Below are positions 18,351-29,681 of a DNA stretch of 64,000 bases, piece by piece (the stretch's first letter is position 1; the number at the start of each line of letters is the position of its first letter). Source of the stretch: Helicobacter sp. 12S02232-10 (GTDB lineage Bacteria; Campylobacterota; Campylobacteria; Campylobacterales; Helicobacteraceae); contig NZ_MLAQ01000005.1 in assembly GCF_002272895.1 (NCBI RefSeq), positions 1 through 64,000 on the forward strand. Direction: 5' to 3'. Under the pieces are notes generated by a model, which was given only the letters and a program-made list of their open reading frames with translations, had not been told where the DNA came from and did no database searches. Position numbers and translations under genes: made by a program.

Positions 18351-19642
18351 TAAATACCTTTGGAAATCTCATCAAAACTTTTTTCTGCGCTTTTGATAGC
18401 TGTATCAATAACAGCTTCATTCATTGCTGTACAAATAAATCCGGTTTCAAACTGAGAACAAGCTAGATAAACACCTTTTTCAAGCATTTTTGCGTGAAAT
18501 TGTGCAAACATTTTTGTATCGCTTTTTTGAGCGTCTTCAAAATTTTCTACTTTTGTTTTATTGAAGAAAAATCCAAACATACTGCCACGTACGCAGGTTT
18601 GTAGATTTATCCCATAAGTGTGAGCTGCATTTTTAAACCCTTCCATTAGTCTTTGGGCGAGTTTTTCGAGATAGGAATAAATTTGAGGATTTTGTTTGAT
18701 TTTGCAAATCGAAGTCAATCCTGCAGAGACGGCAATAGGATTTCCGCTTAGGGTTCCAGCTTGATAAACGCCTCCAAGCGGGGAGAGTAGATTCATTATT
18801 TCATCTTTACCGCCAAATGCTGCCAATGGCATTCCTCCCCCGATAACTTTGCCAAATGTCGCCATATCAGGCACGATATCACAATATCCTTGAACTCCTT
18901 TTAAAGAAGCTCTAAAGCCGCTCATCACTTCATCAAATATCAATACTGCACCAAATTCATCACATAAATGTCTGAGATCTTTTAAAAAATCAATCCTTGC
19001 AGGCACTAATCCCATATTTCCCGCAATTGGTTCAATGATCACGCAACCGATATTGCCATCTTGAAAGCAAGACTTTACTGATTCAATATCATTGTATTTT
19101 GCTACAAAGGTATGTTTGCTAAAGTCTTTTGGGACGCCCGGAGAAGATGGTGTGCCAAAAGTAGCACACCCACTGCCTGCACTGACTAAAAGCGCATCGC
19201 TATGTCCGTGATAACACCCATCAAATTTAATGATATCATCTTTACCGCTATAAGCCCTTGCTAATCTGATGGCACTCATTGTTGCTTCAGTCCCGCTATT
19301 TACTAGACGGATTTTTTCTATACCCTCATAAACAGAAATGATTTCTTTGGCAAGCGTGGTTTCCATCTCAGTAGGTGCTCCAAAACTTAATCCGTTTTGA
19401 ATGGCTATAGAGACACTTGTTTGAATATCAGGATCACAATGCCCGAATATGAGAGGTCCCCAGCTTTGGACAAAGTCGATGTATCGGTTATCATCAACAT
19501 CAAAAAGATAGCAATTTTGACCTTTTATGATAAACGGCGGTGTTCCTCCTACGCTTTTAAAAGCTCTGACAGGAGAATTGACACCCCCCGGAATAACTTG
19601 CTTTGCTTCGTTAAAGTCATTGATACTATGCAACAAACCCAA
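18350..19642 (-). CDS. hemL: Glutamate-1-semialdehyde 2,1-aminomutase
   Basis: Converts glutamate-1-semialdehyde to 5-aminolevulinate at the head of haem synthesis; PLP enzyme in the cytoplasm. 430 residues, normal length. Motifs: [65 protein letters not shown] and the PLP lysine in [19 protein letters not shown]. The start is TTG (M-GLLHSIND) with AGGAG six nt upstream. Confidence 0.97.
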   Translation of the reverse strand: MGLLHSINDFNEAKQVIPGGVNSPVRAFKSVGGTPPFIIKGQNCYLFDVDDNRYIDFVQSWGPLIFGHCDPDIQTSVSIAIQNGLSFGAPTEMETTLAKEIISVYEGIEKIRLVNSGTEATMSAIRLARAYSGKDDIIKFDGCYHGHSDALLVSAGSGCATFGTPSSPGVPKDFSKHTFVAKYNDIESVKSCFQDGNIGCVIIEPIAGNMGLVPARIDFLKDLRHLCDEFGAVLIFDEVMSGFRASLKGVQGYCDIVPDMATFGKVIGGGMPLAAFGGKDEIMNLLSPLGGVYQAGTLSGNPIAVSAGLTSICKIKQNPQIYSYLEKLAQRLMEGFKNAAHTYGINLQTCVRGSMFGFFFNKTKVENFEDAQKSDTKMFAQFHAKMLEKGVYLACSQFETGFICTAMNEAVIDTAIKSAEKSFDEISKGI

Positions 19643-19715
19643 TGTTTTCTCCTGTTTTGATTAATGAGCGTATTATATCGCTTTGTTTGATTTTTGAAGT
19701 TGTTTTTTTGAAGTG

Positions 19716-19733
19716 CGTTGGGAAGTCCCAACG
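19716..19733. terminator. Hairpin between yceI and hemL
   Basis: CGTTGGGA (19716-19723) and TCCCAACG (19726-19733) form a perfect 8-bp stem with a 2-base loop, 12 nt beyond the yceI stop codon. No U-run follows on the minus strand, so intrinsic termination is uncertain; it could equally protect the transcript end. Confidence 0.45.
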
Positions 19734-19744
19734 TCTTAGGAAGC

Positions 19745-20308
19745 TTATTTTTTGATTGGAGCGCTGAAGCTGATACCTACTTGAGACCAAGTAAGCCCTT
19801 CGTGAAGTTTATGGCAACCAGTTGCTAATTTTTTAAATGCGTCATTGAGTGAAAATTCCATAATATCAAGCACGCCTTGAGCTGTGAGCTTTCCATCAGT
19901 AATGGTGTATTGCATAGGGACTTTTACACTTTTTCCATTCATTCTTACAATTGCTAAAATCGTGCCTTGATCTTTTCCCTCCATAACGTCTTTAAATGTG
20001 ACTTTAATGCCACCTTTTTTAAACTGAGAGAAAAAGAAATCTTTTACATTTTTGTTTTTGGTATCATCGTGTAAATCTACTTTCATCGGATCGATGGTTG
20101 CAGTAGCACCCTCAAGTGCTCCTGCAATGCTGTCTTGTTTTTTACCGAACTTGTATTGGATATCCTTAAATGTTCCGCTTACAGCTGTTTTTTGAGCTGT
20201 TTTGTATGCCGTCCAAGAAGTTTCTGCTTTTGTTGTATCGATAGTAGCGGCGTTTGCCATCATTCCAAAAAAAGCGATTATAAAAATACTTGCTACAGAT
20301 TTTTTCAT
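19745..20308 (-). CDS. yceI: YceI-family periplasmic protein
   Basis: 187 residues with a cleavable signal peptide (MKKSVASIFIIAFFGMMANAA; cut likely after ANA). The mature part has the lipocalin-like YceI pattern: TSWTAYKTAQKTAVSGTFKDI, ATATIDPMKVDLHDDTKNKN, and TAQGVLDIMEFSLNDAF. Family members bind polyisoprenoids or similar amphiphiles in the periplasm and respond to stress. Ribosome site AAGGAG. It appears to be monocistronic. Confidence 0.92.
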   Translation of the reverse strand: MKKSVASIFIIAFFGMMANAATIDTTKAETSWTAYKTAQKTAVSGTFKDIQYKFGKKQDSIAGALEGATATIDPMKVDLHDDTKNKNVKDFFFSQFKKGGIKVTFKDVMEGKDQGTILAIVRMNGKSVKVPMQYTITDGKLTAQGVLDIMEFSLNDAFKKLATGCHKLHEGLTWSQVGISFSAPIKK

Positions 20309-20354
20309 TCTATTCTCCTTTATTTTTTAAAAAATTTGGTTTTTAAGGTTAGTT

Positions 20355-20371
20355 GATAATGATTAATGATT
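20355..20371. promoter_or_regulatory. Possible Fur-type operator upstream of yceI
   Basis: GATAATGATTAATGATT, about 47 nt upstream of the yceI start, resembles repeated NATWAT units of iron-regulator boxes. This rests on similarity by eye only; A/T-rich DNA yields such matches by chance. Confidence 0.25.
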
Positions 20372-20431
20372 TGCAAATGCATCAAACTTAAACTTTTTTA
20401 TTCTTATTCGAGCTAAAAAATTATCTGAAAA

Positions 20432-21973
20432 TCAGTGTAAAAAATGCCTGACACCGCTAAAATACAAGGCAATATGATGTTCATTTGCACTTTCTATCAC
20501 TGCATCATCTCGGATACTTCCACCAGGTTCAATGATCGCTTTAATACCAGCAAGCGCTGCCATATCAATACTATCGCGAAAAGGAAAAAATGCTTCAGAG
20601 GCAAGAGATGATCCAACGACAGACAGCCCCATATCTTTTGCTTTAATAAGCGCGCTTTTAGCAGCATCTACGCGACTTGTCATCCCCATACCAATGGCTA
20701 AAAGCACGCAGTCTTTGACATAAACAACGCAATTTGATTTGGTTAAGGCTGCTATTTTATAAGCAATCTGCATATCTTGGAATTGTTCTTTTGTTGCAGG
20801 GGTTTTGCTTACTAATTTAGCTTGAGAGATTTCTGAATCTTTGATTTTATCGGCTTCTTGATAAACAAATCCGCCTTCGATGTGTTTGAAGTCAATGCTG
20901 TCTTTAGGGAATGCCAATTTTTTGTTTTTATCCCCGCACATAAAAATTTTCATTCTTTTTTTGGATTCAAATATTTTTAACGCTTCAGGCGTAAAATCAG
21001 CTGCTACTAAGACTTCTATAAAAGTTTTATTGATTTCTTCAGCCAATGCCTTATCTATAACTCCATTAATCGCCACTACGCCTCCATAGGCACTGATAGG
21101 ATCGCATTTTAGAGCATTTACGTAGCTTTCAAAAAGATTTTCTTTGATGGCAAATCCGCAGGGGTTTCCGTGTTTGATAATGCATACTGTCAAGGAATCT
21201 CCAAAGCTTGTAGCGATTTTTATTGCGGCATTAATGTCGGTGAAATTATTAAAACTTGCTTCTCCTTTGAGGATTTTAAGAGTGTTTTTATAGAAGTTTC
21301 CAAATTCATATAAAGCTCCTTTTTGATGAGGATTTTCGCCGTATCGGGTTTGACAGACTTGATCGCCTGATATGAAGACTTTTTGACCCATTTTACAATG
21401 GAAGCGTTCATTCATATAATTTGCAATCACACAATCATATTGAGCTGTGTGCTCAAAGGCTTTAATCATCATTTTACGTCTGAATTCAAGCGTATTTTTA
21501 TTGGTTGCAAGCATTTGCAGAACGCTATCATAATCATTTTTATCGGTGATGACTAATACATCTTGGAAATTTTTAGCACTTGCTCGGATCATCGAAGGAC
21601 CCCCGATATCAATATTTTCGATGATGGTTTCAAAATTATCGGTTTTTTCTATAGTCTCTTTGAAAGGATAGAGATTCACACAAACAATATCAATCGGTGC
21701 AATATTGTGTCTTTGAGCTTCTTTTGTATCATTGGGGTCATTTCTGCGTTGTAAGATTCCGCCGTGTATTTTGGGGTGGAGGGTTTTAACCCTACCTTCA
21801 AAAAGCTCGGGACTTTGTGTATAAACGCTGACATCTGTAGCAGGCACGGAGTTTTCTAAAAGCATTTTGAGTGTGCCACCTGTGCTTAAAATTTCATAAC
21901 CAAGTTGGCAAAGACCTTTTGCAAATGGGATAATCCCTTCTTTGTCACTGACGCTTAATAGTGCATACATCAT
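20432..21973 (-). CDS. purH: Bifunctional AICAR formyltransferase / IMP cyclohydrolase
   Basis: Last two steps of de novo purine synthesis. 513 residues, normal length. N-terminal cyclohydrolase domain begins [19 protein letters not shown] and includes ILSTGGT and [30 protein letters not shown] follows. The C-terminal transformylase domain includes [26 protein letters not shown] and the terminal [15 protein letters not shown] 21970, five nt after AAGGA, is as likely a start as 21973. Confidence 0.97.
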   Translation of the reverse strand: MMYALLSVSDKEGIIPFAKGLCQLGYEILSTGGTLKMLLENSVPATDVSVYTQSPELFEGRVKTLHPKIHGGILQRRNDPNDTKEAQRHNIAPIDIVCVNLYPFKETIEKTDNFETIIENIDIGGPSMIRASAKNFQDVLVITDKNDYDSVLQMLATNKNTLEFRRKMMIKAFEHTAQYDCVIANYMNERFHCKMGQKVFISGDQVCQTRYGENPHQKGALYEFGNFYKNTLKILKGEASFNNFTDINAAIKIATSFGDSLTVCIIKHGNPCGFAIKENLFESYVNALKCDPISAYGGVVAINGVIDKALAEEINKTFIEVLVAADFTPEALKIFESKKRMKIFMCGDKNKKLAFPKDSIDFKHIEGGFVYQEADKIKDSEISQAKLVSKTPATKEQFQDMQIAYKIAALTKSNCVVYVKDCVLLAIGMGMTSRVDAAKSALIKAKDMGLSVVGSSLASEAFFPFRDSIDMAALAGIKAIIEPGGSIRDDAVIESANEHHIALYFSGVRHFLH

Positions 21974-22107
21974 CTTCCTTTGAGTGTTTTTGTGTATTTT
22001 TAAAGTATAGCAAAAGCGCGATAAAATAATTTTGTATTTTATTTATCGGTATTTTGGATAATATTTATCGTTTAAAAATTATTGAAAGTATTGATGAGGA
22101 AAATGAA

Positions 22108-23082
22108 ATGTCAGAGGAAAGAAAAGGCTTATTTAGCTATCTGCCCATCAGTTTGTTTGGGAGTGTTATGGGATTGAGCGGTTTGGGAATTGCGTGGGAG
22201 TTGGCTTCAGTCTTATACGGGATACCTTTTGTTGTGTCTCAAATAATCGTTTTAATAGCCGTTTTGGTTTTTGTGGCTTTAGTGATTGCGTATGGGCTTA
22301 AGATCATTACGAATTTTGAAGGCTTTTCCTCAGAGTTTAAAAACCCTCTTTTGAGAAGTTTTTTTGGAACTTTTATTATTTCACTTTTGCTTTTACCTAT
22401 CGTTATTTATTCTTATGTCCCGCTTGTTGCTATGGTTATGTGGGGTGTGGGTGCGGTTTTGATGTTGGTTTTTTCTTGGCATATTGTGAGTTTTTGGATT
22501 TGTTCCAAGCAAGAGATGGGGTATGTTACACCAGCGTGGATAATTCCTGTAGTTGGAACTTTGGATATTCCTTTAGCTTCCAATCTTTTTGGTAGCGGGG
22601 AGGGGATTTATTATTTGAATGTTTTGTCTTTGTCGATAGGGTTGTTTTTTGCAGTCCCTATTATTACACTTATTTTGTCTCGGATTTTGTTATTTGATAA
22701 GCTCCCTGATAAGTTAATGCCTTCTTTGATGATTTTGGTAGCTCCTTTTTCAGTGGGTTTTTCAGCCTATGTAAGTATTGTTGGAGAAATTGATTTATTT
22801 GCTTTGGCATTGTTTTTTCTAGGGTTGTTTATTTTTTTCGTCCTTTTGCCCCAACATTTTGCTATAACAAAATGTTGTCCGTTTCGCGTGACTTGGTGGG
22901 CGGTAAGTTTTCCTATGAGTGCATTGCTTATCTCTGTATTGAAGGTCGCCAAAGAATTTAACAATGTTTTTTTGCATAGTTTGGCATTGTTTTTTCTAGT
23001 TGTGGTAACGCTGACAATATTGTGGCTCTTGATACGCACATTAAAAGGGATTTTTAAAGGTGAGCTTGCGAGTTTGAATTAG
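22108..23082 (+). CDS. SLAC1/TehA (TDT) family membrane transporter
   Basis: About 324 residues with ten hydrophobic segments. The N terminus (YLPISLFGSVMGLSGLGIAW) and the pattern SWHIVSFW...TPAWIIPVVGTLDIPLASN are typical of TDT-family anion channels and tellurite-resistance TehA proteins. Members move anions such as malate, nitrate or chloride; the substrate here is unknown. I chose ATG 22108 because GAGGA precedes it; the frame is open further upstream to TTG 22054. It stands alone between purH and miaA. Confidence 0.8.
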   Translation: MSEERKGLFSYLPISLFGSVMGLSGLGIAWELASVLYGIPFVVSQIIVLIAVLVFVALVIAYGLKIITNFEGFSSEFKNPLLRSFFGTFIISLLLLPIVIYSYVPLVAMVMWGVGAVLMLVFSWHIVSFWICSKQEMGYVTPAWIIPVVGTLDIPLASNLFGSGEGIYYLNVLSLSIGLFFAVPIITLILSRILLFDKLPDKLMPSLMILVAPFSVGFSAYVSIVGEIDLFALALFFLGLFIFFVLLPQHFAITKCCPFRVTWWAVSFPMSALLISVLKVAKEFNNVFLHSLALFFLVVVTLTILWLLIRTLKGIFKGELASLN

Positions 23083-23108
23083 CGATTTTACACAGATTTA
23101 ATCATTAC

Positions 23109-24026
23109 TTATCTTGTATTTTGGCAAATGGCGTTAAAGATTTCTTTAGGGCTTAAATGTGAAATATTTTGAAACTGCGTTCTGTTAAAGGTACTTTGGC
23201 GTTTGGCAAGTTGGTTTGTATGGATACAAATCTCTTCTTCAAGCGCTTTGATAGAGATATTTCCATCCAAATAAGAGATGCATTCTTTAGGACCAATGGC
23301 TTTAAAAGGTTGGGAATCTCTAGGGTATTTTTGAATCAAACAAGCGATTTCTTCGATAATGCCTTCTTGAATCATTTTTGCACTTCGTATCTTGATATTT
23401 TCCCTTAGGGCTTCTTTTGGAATTGCTATGGAATAGAGTTTTATAGGATATGAAAAAGGGATTTTGGGATTGTTTTTGAAATATAGGCTTGGAGGTGTTT
23501 GGGTGCTGAAAAAAATTTCTAAGGCCTTATGGATACGGTAGCTGTCATTAGGCTTGATAGCAAGGGAATAAAGTGGGTCGATTTCAGATAAGAATTGGTG
23601 TGGGTCTTTTTGTGTTTTGATGAAGTCTTGCAACTTTTGTTTTTGTTCATCATTGATTTGAGGCATAGGGCTTAGCCCCTCAATGATGGATTTGAGATAA
23701 AAGCTGCTGCCCCCTGTAATGAGTAGAGTTTTTTTTGAAGTTTTTTGAATGGCGTTTTCCAAAAGAGTTTTGAATATGATGGCATTGTTGTGTTCGGTGA
23801 TGTCAAGTTCGTTTATGCCATAGTGCTTGATGCGGGCAAGTTCGTGTTGCTTGGGTTTAGCTGAAGCAATATTGATTTGGCGATAAATTCCAAGCGAATC
23901 TAAAGAAAAAATTTCAGCATTGATGCATTCAGCAATTTCTAGTGCAAGGGCAGATTTTCCACTTGCACTAGATCCTAAAATCCCAATCAGTGTAATGTCT
24001 TTTTTTGCACTATTTATCTCTTTCAA
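23109..24026 (-). CDS. miaA: tRNA dimethylallyltransferase MiaA
   Basis: Isopentenylates adenosine 37 of tRNAs reading UNN codons. 305 residues. Walker A is GILGSSASGKSALALEIAE (usually GPTASGKS, here GSSASGKS, P-loop intact), followed by SLDSLGIYRQINIASAKP (catalytic Asp) and TGGSSFYLKSIIEGL. The C-terminal FKAIGPKECISYLDG and AKRQSTFNRTQF match the tRNA-binding end. The start is TTG with AGGAG six nt upstream. Confidence 0.94.
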   Translation of the reverse strand: MKEINSAKKDITLIGILGSSASGKSALALEIAECINAEIFSLDSLGIYRQINIASAKPKQHELARIKHYGINELDITEHNNAIIFKTLLENAIQKTSKKTLLITGGSSFYLKSIIEGLSPMPQINDEQKQKLQDFIKTQKDPHQFLSEIDPLYSLAIKPNDSYRIHKALEIFFSTQTPPSLYFKNNPKIPFSYPIKLYSIAIPKEALRENIKIRSAKMIQEGIIEEIACLIQKYPRDSQPFKAIGPKECISYLDGNISIKALEEEICIHTNQLAKRQSTFNRTQFQNISHLSPKEIFNAICQNTR

Positions 24027-24088
24027 TCCCGACTCCTATAAGTTTTAGTTTAACATATTTTCGGATTTTTGGGGATTAGTTTAGAGAT

Positions 24089-24112
24089 GTCGCACGCGTA
24101 ATGTTGTGCGAC
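24089..24112. other. Hairpin between prpD and miaA
   Basis: GTCGCAC (24089-24095) and GTGCGAC (24106-24112) form a G/C-rich 7-bp stem with a 10-nt loop in the 130-nt gap after prpD. No adjacent T-run is seen. It may end or stabilise the prp transcript. Confidence 0.4.
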
Positions 24113-24156
24113 TTGTAATGTTTGGTGATTTTTGATCAGTTTTGAAAAAGAAAATT

Positions 24157-25614
24157 TTACAATGAAAACAGATCGCTAAACTCATTAAAAGGTGTATTTT
24201 CTAAATCCGTCTTAGAAGCACAGAGATTTTTGATTTGAGTGCATTTTTTCGGGCTTAGTCTTGTAGCAAGATTGGCATTGAATTTTTCAATTAGAAGCGG
24301 GATACCTTCTTTTCTTCTTCTGCGATGTCCGATGGGGTATTCAACCTCAACTTTTTGGCTTTTTGAGCCATCTTTATAAAAAATTTGCACGGCGTTGGCA
24401 ATAGAGCGTTTATCTTGTTCTAAATATTCTTTGGTGTAGCGATCATCTACGACTACTTCCATTTTATTTCTAAGAGAATCAATTCTTGGATCTTTGGCAA
24501 AAGAGTCTTCATAATGTTCAGCATTTAAAGAACCATAAATCAAAGGTACTGCAACCATATATTGGATACAATGATCCCTGTCAGCAGGGTTGCTTAAAGG
24601 TCCGACTTTGTTAATGATACGGTGAGCAGATTCTTGGGTTGTGATGATGATTTTTTCAATGTCTTCAAGCTTGTCTTTGGCTTCTTCATAAAGTTTTAAA
24701 GCCGCCTCAACAGCGGTTTGGGCGTGGAATTCAGCTGGAAAACTGATTTTGAAAAGAACGTTTTCCATTACATAGCTTCCAAAAGCTTGAGGAATGCTGA
24801 GTTTAGAACCTCTCATTTTGACATCTTCAAACCCCCAAAATTTAGCACTCAATGCACTTGGATATCCCATTTCTCCACTGATGGATTTTAAAGCTAGATT
24901 TACCCCTCTTGAACTTGCATCTCCTGCTGCCCAAGATTTTCTTGAACCTGTATTGGGGGCGTGGCGGTAGGTTCTAAGCGCTCCGCCATCTATGAATGCT
25001 TGAGAAAGGGCATTGCGAATTTCTTCAAAGCTCCCTCCAAGAAGTGCGCACGAAATTGCACTTGAAGCAATTCTTACAAGTAAAACGTGGTCAAGCCCGA
25101 CTTTATTGAAGCAGTTTTCAAGAGCTAAAACTCCTTGAATTTCGTGGGCTTTTATCATTGCTGTAAGCACATCTTTGACTTTTAAGGGGGGTTTGCCCTC
25201 AGAGATATTTTTTCGACTCACATAATCACTAACTGCCCAAATTGCACCCAAATTGTCAGAAGGATGTCCCCATTCGCTTGCAAGCCAAGTATCATTAAAA
25301 TCCAACCATCTTACCATTGCTCCGATGTTAAAGGCACCGCGTTCGGGATCAAGTTGGTAGCTTGTACCTGGAATCTTTGTTCCCAAAGGTCTGAATTCAG
25401 CTCCTTCTACAACCGGCCCTAAAAGCTTGGTGCATTGAGGGAATTTAAGGGCTAAAAGCCCACATCCTAAGGTATCCATTAAGCAATATCCAGCTGTTTC
25501 GTATGCTTCTTTTGAAGTAATTTTAAAATTTAAAGCATATTCTGCTATTTCTGATAAAAGCGGATCAAAGTCAGGTCTTTTGGTTTCAAGAACTCCCATA
25601 TCTTTATTATTCAT
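24157..25614 (-). CDS. prpD: 2-methylcitrate dehydratase PrpD
   Basis: Dehydrates 2-methylcitrate in the methylcitrate cycle for propionate use. 485 residues, normal for PrpD. MmgE/PrpD-family segments include [83 protein letters not shown], and [25 protein letters not shown] precedes the ATG. It is the last gene of prpE-prpB-prpC-prpD, 19 nt after prpC. Confidence 0.95.
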   Translation of the reverse strand: MNNKDMGVLETKRPDFDPLLSEIAEYALNFKITSKEAYETAGYCLMDTLGCGLLALKFPQCTKLLGPVVEGAEFRPLGTKIPGTSYQLDPERGAFNIGAMVRWLDFNDTWLASEWGHPSDNLGAIWAVSDYVSRKNISEGKPPLKVKDVLTAMIKAHEIQGVLALENCFNKVGLDHVLLVRIASSAISCALLGGSFEEIRNALSQAFIDGGALRTYRHAPNTGSRKSWAAGDASSRGVNLALKSISGEMGYPSALSAKFWGFEDVKMRGSKLSIPQAFGSYVMENVLFKISFPAEFHAQTAVEAALKLYEEAKDKLEDIEKIIITTQESAHRIINKVGPLSNPADRDHCIQYMVAVPLIYGSLNAEHYEDSFAKDPRIDSLRNKMEVVVDDRYTKEYLEQDKRSIANAVQIFYKDGSKSQKVEVEYPIGHRRRRKEGIPLLIEKFNANLATRLSPKKCTQIKNLCASKTDLENTPFNEFSDLFSL

Positions 25615-25632
25615 AAAATCTCCTTTTGTTAT

Positions 25633-26754
25633 TTATCTTTTTTCTATGGGGACATAAGGTCTATTTTCAGGACCTATATATTCTGAGCTTGGGCGAATGA
25701 GTCTATTATCTTGTCTTTGCTCAAAAATGTGAGAGAGCCATCCTGCTGTTCTGCTCATAATAAAAATCGGCGTAAAGTAGGCTGTTGGAATGCCCATAAA
25801 ATGGTAAGTTGAGGCACTATAAAAATCAAGGTTTGGAAAAAGTTTTTTCTCTTCCCACATTAGTTTTTCTATTGCTTCTGAAATTGGATAGATGATTTTG
25901 TTTCCAACATCTTGAGCAAGTTTTTTGCTCCATTCTTTAATCACTACATTTCTAGGGTCGGCTTTGACATAGACACGATGACCAAAGCCCATAATTTTGG
26001 CTTTTTGAGCAAGTTTTTTTTGCACTCCTTTAAATGCTTCTTCAGGTGTGGAGAATTCTGCGATAAGATCCATTGCAGCCTCGTTAGCTCCTCCGTGTAG
26101 AGGACCCCTTAAAGCTCCGATTGCTGCTGTGATAGCTGAATAGGTGTCTGAAAGGGTTGAGGTTACGATTCGCGCTGTGAATGTAGAGGCGTTGAATTCG
26201 TGTTCTGCATAAAGGATTAAGCTGACATTCATTGCTTTAATCCAAAGTTCTTTTGGGGGTTTTAAATGGAGTTTTTCCAAGAAATATCCTGCAATGCAAT
26301 CTTGCTCGCTTTGTGTATCGATCTCTGTTTGATTCAAATGATAGTGGTGCCAAAAAGCTAGGATTGAGGGAAAGATACCAAGAAGCCTGATGGCAATATC
26401 TTCTTGATTACTAAAATCAGGCTTTTCTTTTTCCACACAGCCTAATAATGAACAACCTGTTCGCATAACATCCATTGGATGAGCATCTTTGGGAATGAGT
26501 TTGAGCCCTTCTTTGAGTGCATTTGGAAGGGCGCGTGCGGCCTTAAGTTTGTGCTTAAAAGTTTGCAATTCACTTTTTTTTGGGAGGTTGCCAAAAATTA
26601 AAAGATATGCCACTTCCTCAAATTCTGACAAGGCAGCTAATTCATAAATGTCATAACCTCTGTAATTTAATCCGTGACCTGTGCCTACTGTGCAGATTGC
26701 AGATTTTCCCGCAATGATGCCAGCAAGTCCCCCAACTTTTTTCTTTGTTTCCAT
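25633..26754 (-). CDS. prpC: 2-methylcitrate synthase PrpC
   Basis: Condenses propionyl-CoA and oxaloacetate. About 373 residues from ATG 26754, chosen because AAGGAG stands six nt upstream; a longer frame from 26799 would overlap prpB. Citrate synthase family motifs: GHGLNYRGYDIYELAAL near the N terminus, GALRGPLHGGANEAAMDL (active-site His), MGFGHRVYVKADPRN (second His) and the final Asp region NLDFYSASTYHFMGIP. Short length and prp context favour the methylcitrate rather than TCA enzyme. Confidence 0.94.
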   Translation of the reverse strand: METKKKVGGLAGIIAGKSAICTVGTGHGLNYRGYDIYELAALSEFEEVAYLLIFGNLPKKSELQTFKHKLKAARALPNALKEGLKLIPKDAHPMDVMRTGCSLLGCVEKEKPDFSNQEDIAIRLLGIFPSILAFWHHYHLNQTEIDTQSEQDCIAGYFLEKLHLKPPKELWIKAMNVSLILYAEHEFNASTFTARIVTSTLSDTYSAITAAIGALRGPLHGGANEAAMDLIAEFSTPEEAFKGVQKKLAQKAKIMGFGHRVYVKADPRNVVIKEWSKKLAQDVGNKIIYPISEAIEKLMWEEKKLFPNLDFYSASTYHFMGIPTAYFTPIFIMSRTAGWLSHIFEQRQDNRLIRPSSEYIGPENRPYVPIEKR

Positions 26755-26764
26755 ATCAGACTCC

Positions 26765-27634
26765 TTATTTTTTAAATAATCGATCAAGCTTTTTTTCAAA
26801 ATCGTGATAATTTAGCATTTCATAAAGTTCATCCCGAGTTTGCATTGAACTTATGCTATTTTTTTGGGTTCCATTTTTTAAAATGTCTTGGAAAACATTT
26901 AACGCAGCTTTATTCATCGCTCGAAACGCAGATAAAGGATAAAGAACCATTGAAATGCCTACGTTTTTTAATTCTTGGGTTGTAAAATAAGGCGTTTTTC
27001 CAAATTCTGTAATATTTGCTAGTACAGGTACTTTTATGGAATTTGTAAATTGTTTATATTCTTCAAGAGTGTGGATGGCTTCGGCAAAAATCATATCCGC
27101 TCCAGCTTCTGTGTAAGCTAAAGCCCTTTCTATAGCAGCTTGTTGGCCTTCGCTTGCGTGGGCATCAGTTCTTGCCATCACAACGAAGTCGGGATCTGTT
27201 TTTCCATCTATTGCAGCTTTAATCCGATCGCACATTTCTTCTTGACTTACAAGCTCTTTGTTGGGTCTGTGACCGCATCGTTTTTGGGCGACTTGATCTT
27301 CTATGTGGCAGCCTGCAGCTCCTGATTTGGTCAATTCTTTAATGGTTCTTGAAATGTTAAAAGCTCCTCCCCAGCCTGTGTCTGCATCTACCAATAATGG
27401 TAATGATGATGCTGAGGTGATCCGTCTTACATCAATGCAGACATCTTCTAGATTTGTCATCCCAAGATCGGGAAGACCAATACTTGCGTTTGCTACTCCA
27501 GCTCCGCTAAGATAAAGGGCTTTTGCTCCTGATTTTTCAGCTTGCATTGCACTGTATGCGTTTATAACACCTAAGATTTGCAAAGGGTTATTTTCTTTGA
27601 TAGCAATTCTAAATTTTTTTCCTGCGCTTATCAT
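26765..27634 (-). CDS. prpB: 2-methylisocitrate lyase PrpB
   Basis: Cleaves 2-methylisocitrate to pyruvate and succinate. 289 residues. Isocitrate-lyase superfamily motifs: [33 protein letters not shown] (metal site), [20 protein letters not shown] (the KKCGH-type catalytic loop, here KRCGH) and [14 protein letters not shown]. The ATG overlaps the prpE stop in an ATGA arrangement and follows AAGGAG, so it is coupled to prpE. Confidence 0.96.
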   Translation of the reverse strand: MISAGKKFRIAIKENNPLQILGVINAYSAMQAEKSGAKALYLSGAGVANASIGLPDLGMTNLEDVCIDVRRITSASSLPLLVDADTGWGGAFNISRTIKELTKSGAAGCHIEDQVAQKRCGHRPNKELVSQEEMCDRIKAAIDGKTDPDFVVMARTDAHASEGQQAAIERALAYTEAGADMIFAEAIHTLEEYKQFTNSIKVPVLANITEFGKTPYFTTQELKNVGISMVLYPLSAFRAMNKAALNVFQDILKNGTQKNSISSMQTRDELYEMLNYHDFEKKLDRLFKK

Positions 27635-29538
27635 TTTTTCTCCTTAATATTTAATGGGTAACCCAATGATTCAATGGCTTTTTGGATTTCACTCAATACA
27701 CTTTCATCTTCGATGGTGCTGGGAGTTTTCCATTCTTCTCCATCAGCCATTTTTCTCATAGTGGCACGTAAAATTTTTCCGCTTCTAGTTTTAGGAAGAC
27801 GATTGACTACTGCGACGAGATGGAGGCTAGAAATTGCCCCAATTTCTTCACGTACAATTTGCCTGACTCCATCGCTAATGGCTTCTTTATCTCTGATTAT
27901 GCCATCTTTAAGAACTACAAAAGCCATCGGAATTTCTCCTTTTAAAGCGTCATTAACTCCGATTACTGCACATTCAGCCACATCAGGATGTTTGGATATA
28001 GCTTCTTCCATTCCGCCTGTAGAAAGCCTGTGACCTGCAACATTGATGACCCCATCCATTCGACCCATCACAAAAACATAGCCATCTTTATCAATATAGC
28101 CGCTGTCCCCAGTTAAATAATAACCTTTGTAATGGTTGAGGTAAGCACGTTTATAACGGGCATCATCTCCCCATATAGTCATCAGACAAGCCGGAGGCAA
28201 GGGAAGTTTAATTACAAGATTGCCGAGTTTTCCATTTTTACACTCTTTCCCTTCATCGTCTAAGACTTTTAGATTAAATCCAGGCATAGGTTTAGTGGGC
28301 GATCCGGGTTTGATAGGCATTTGCTCAAGTCCTATAGGGTTAGCAGCGATTGCCCATCCTGTTTCTGTTTGCCACCAATGGTCAATAACGGGTTTTTTTG
28401 TTATGGTTTGGATCCATTTTAGCGTATCGCTATCGCATCGCTCACCTGCTACAAAAATTGCTTTGAGATTTTTTAAGTCGTATTTTTTTATCCATTCAGC
28501 CTTTGGATCTTCTTTTTTGATCGCTCTAAAAGCAGTCGGGGCTGAAAAGAGGATATTGACTTTATATTCCTCGCATACGCGCCAAAATGCTCCAGGATCG
28601 GGAGTTTTTACTGGTTTTCCTTCATATACGATTGTGGTGCATCCATTCATCAATGGAGCATAGACGATATAGCTGTGTCCCACGACCCAACCTACATCAC
28701 TTGCTGCCCAAAACACGTCGCCAGGTTTGGCATTATAAATATTATCCATTGACCATTTCATTGCCACTGAATGACCGCCATTACTCCTGACAACGCCTTT
28801 TGGTTTTCCAGTCGTGCCAGATGTATAAAGAATATAAAGTGGGTCGGTTGCATCAACGGGAACACATTCAACCGGATCTGTTTTTTCTTCTTCAATCTCC
28901 CAATCTATATCCCTCCACGGAAGCATATTTGCCCTTTCTTGGGGTCTTTGCCAAATCAGACAAGTGGTGGGTTTATGACTTGATTTTTTGATAGCTTCAT
29001 CTAGAATCGGTTTGTATTTAATCATCCGACTCACTTCAATCCCGCAAGAAGCACTGATGATAATGCGTGGTTTGGCATCTTCTATTCTTGCTGCTAGTTC
29101 GTGAGCTGCAAATCCTCCAAAAACGACTGAATGAATCGCTCCGATACGCGCACAAGCGAGCATTGCAATGAGGGCTTCAGGGATCATAGGCATATAAATA
29201 ATGACTCTATCACCTTTAACCACGCCTTTATTGATTAAGATGCCTGCGGTTTTGGCCACTCTTTTTCGGAGTTCTTTGTAAGTGAAAGTTTTTTTTGTAT
29301 CAGTTACTGGAGAATCATAAATAAGAGCAAGCTGATCGCCTCTGCCATTTTCTATATGAAGATCAAGAGCATTGTAGCAGCTGTTCATACAGCCTCCTAC
29401 AAACCATCTATAGTGGTCGTTCATAACATCAAGCACTTTATCCCATTTATGATACCAATGGACCTTTTTTGCAGCCTCTGCCCAAAAAGATTCAGGGTTT
29501 TGTATGGATTCTTTGTAAATCGTTTCATAGTCTGACAT
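27631..29538 (-). CDS. prpE: Propionate--CoA ligase PrpE
   Basis: Activates propionate to propionyl-CoA, feeding the methylcitrate cycle. 635 residues, typical of PrpE/Acs. AMP-binding motif [20 protein letters not shown] at about residue 235-255, [51 protein letters not shown], and the C-terminal [15 protein letters not shown] with the catalytic, acetylation-prone lysine. Strong AGGAGG ribosome site. First gene of the prp operon, divergent from the regulator gene at 29.7 kb. Confidence 0.94.
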   Translation of the reverse strand: MSDYETIYKESIQNPESFWAEAAKKVHWYHKWDKVLDVMNDHYRWFVGGCMNSCYNALDLHIENGRGDQLALIYDSPVTDTKKTFTYKELRKRVAKTAGILINKGVVKGDRVIIYMPMIPEALIAMLACARIGAIHSVVFGGFAAHELAARIEDAKPRIIISASCGIEVSRMIKYKPILDEAIKKSSHKPTTCLIWQRPQERANMLPWRDIDWEIEEEKTDPVECVPVDATDPLYILYTSGTTGKPKGVVRSNGGHSVAMKWSMDNIYNAKPGDVFWAASDVGWVVGHSYIVYAPLMNGCTTIVYEGKPVKTPDPGAFWRVCEEYKVNILFSAPTAFRAIKKEDPKAEWIKKYDLKNLKAIFVAGERCDSDTLKWIQTITKKPVIDHWWQTETGWAIAANPIGLEQMPIKPGSPTKPMPGFNLKVLDDEGKECKNGKLGNLVIKLPLPPACLMTIWGDDARYKRAYLNHYKGYYLTGDSGYIDKDGYVFVMGRMDGVINVAGHRLSTGGMEEAISKHPDVAECAVIGVNDALKGEIPMAFVVLKDGIIRDKEAISDGVRQIVREEIGAISSLHLVAVVNRLPKTRSGKILRATMRKMADGEEWKTPSTIEDESVLSEIQKAIESLGYPLNIKEKK

Positions 29539-29629
29539 TTTGTCGCCTCCTTTTTTTAGGGGTATGCGAATATTCTACTATTTGAGTTGGGATTATTTTT
29601 GGACGATTTTGAAGGATATTTATATAATT

Positions 29630-29658
29630 TTTACACAAAAATGATTAAATTGTATAAA
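29630..29658. promoter_or_regulatory. Candidate operator between prpE and the regulator gene
   Basis: TTTACACAA (29630-29638) and TTGTATAAA (29650-29658) form an inverted repeat with one mismatch and an 11-nt spacer, in the 143-nt divergent region. The spacing is right for a dimeric regulator. It overlaps A/T-rich DNA that could hold promoters in both directions. Confidence 0.35.
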
Positions 29659-29681
29659 AATTGTGCATTTTAGGAATCGAT

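Noticed and set aside
19716-19733. Strong intrinsic terminator after yceI
   Set aside because: The stem is good but there is no U-run on the minus strand, so I list it only as a hairpin with modest confidence.
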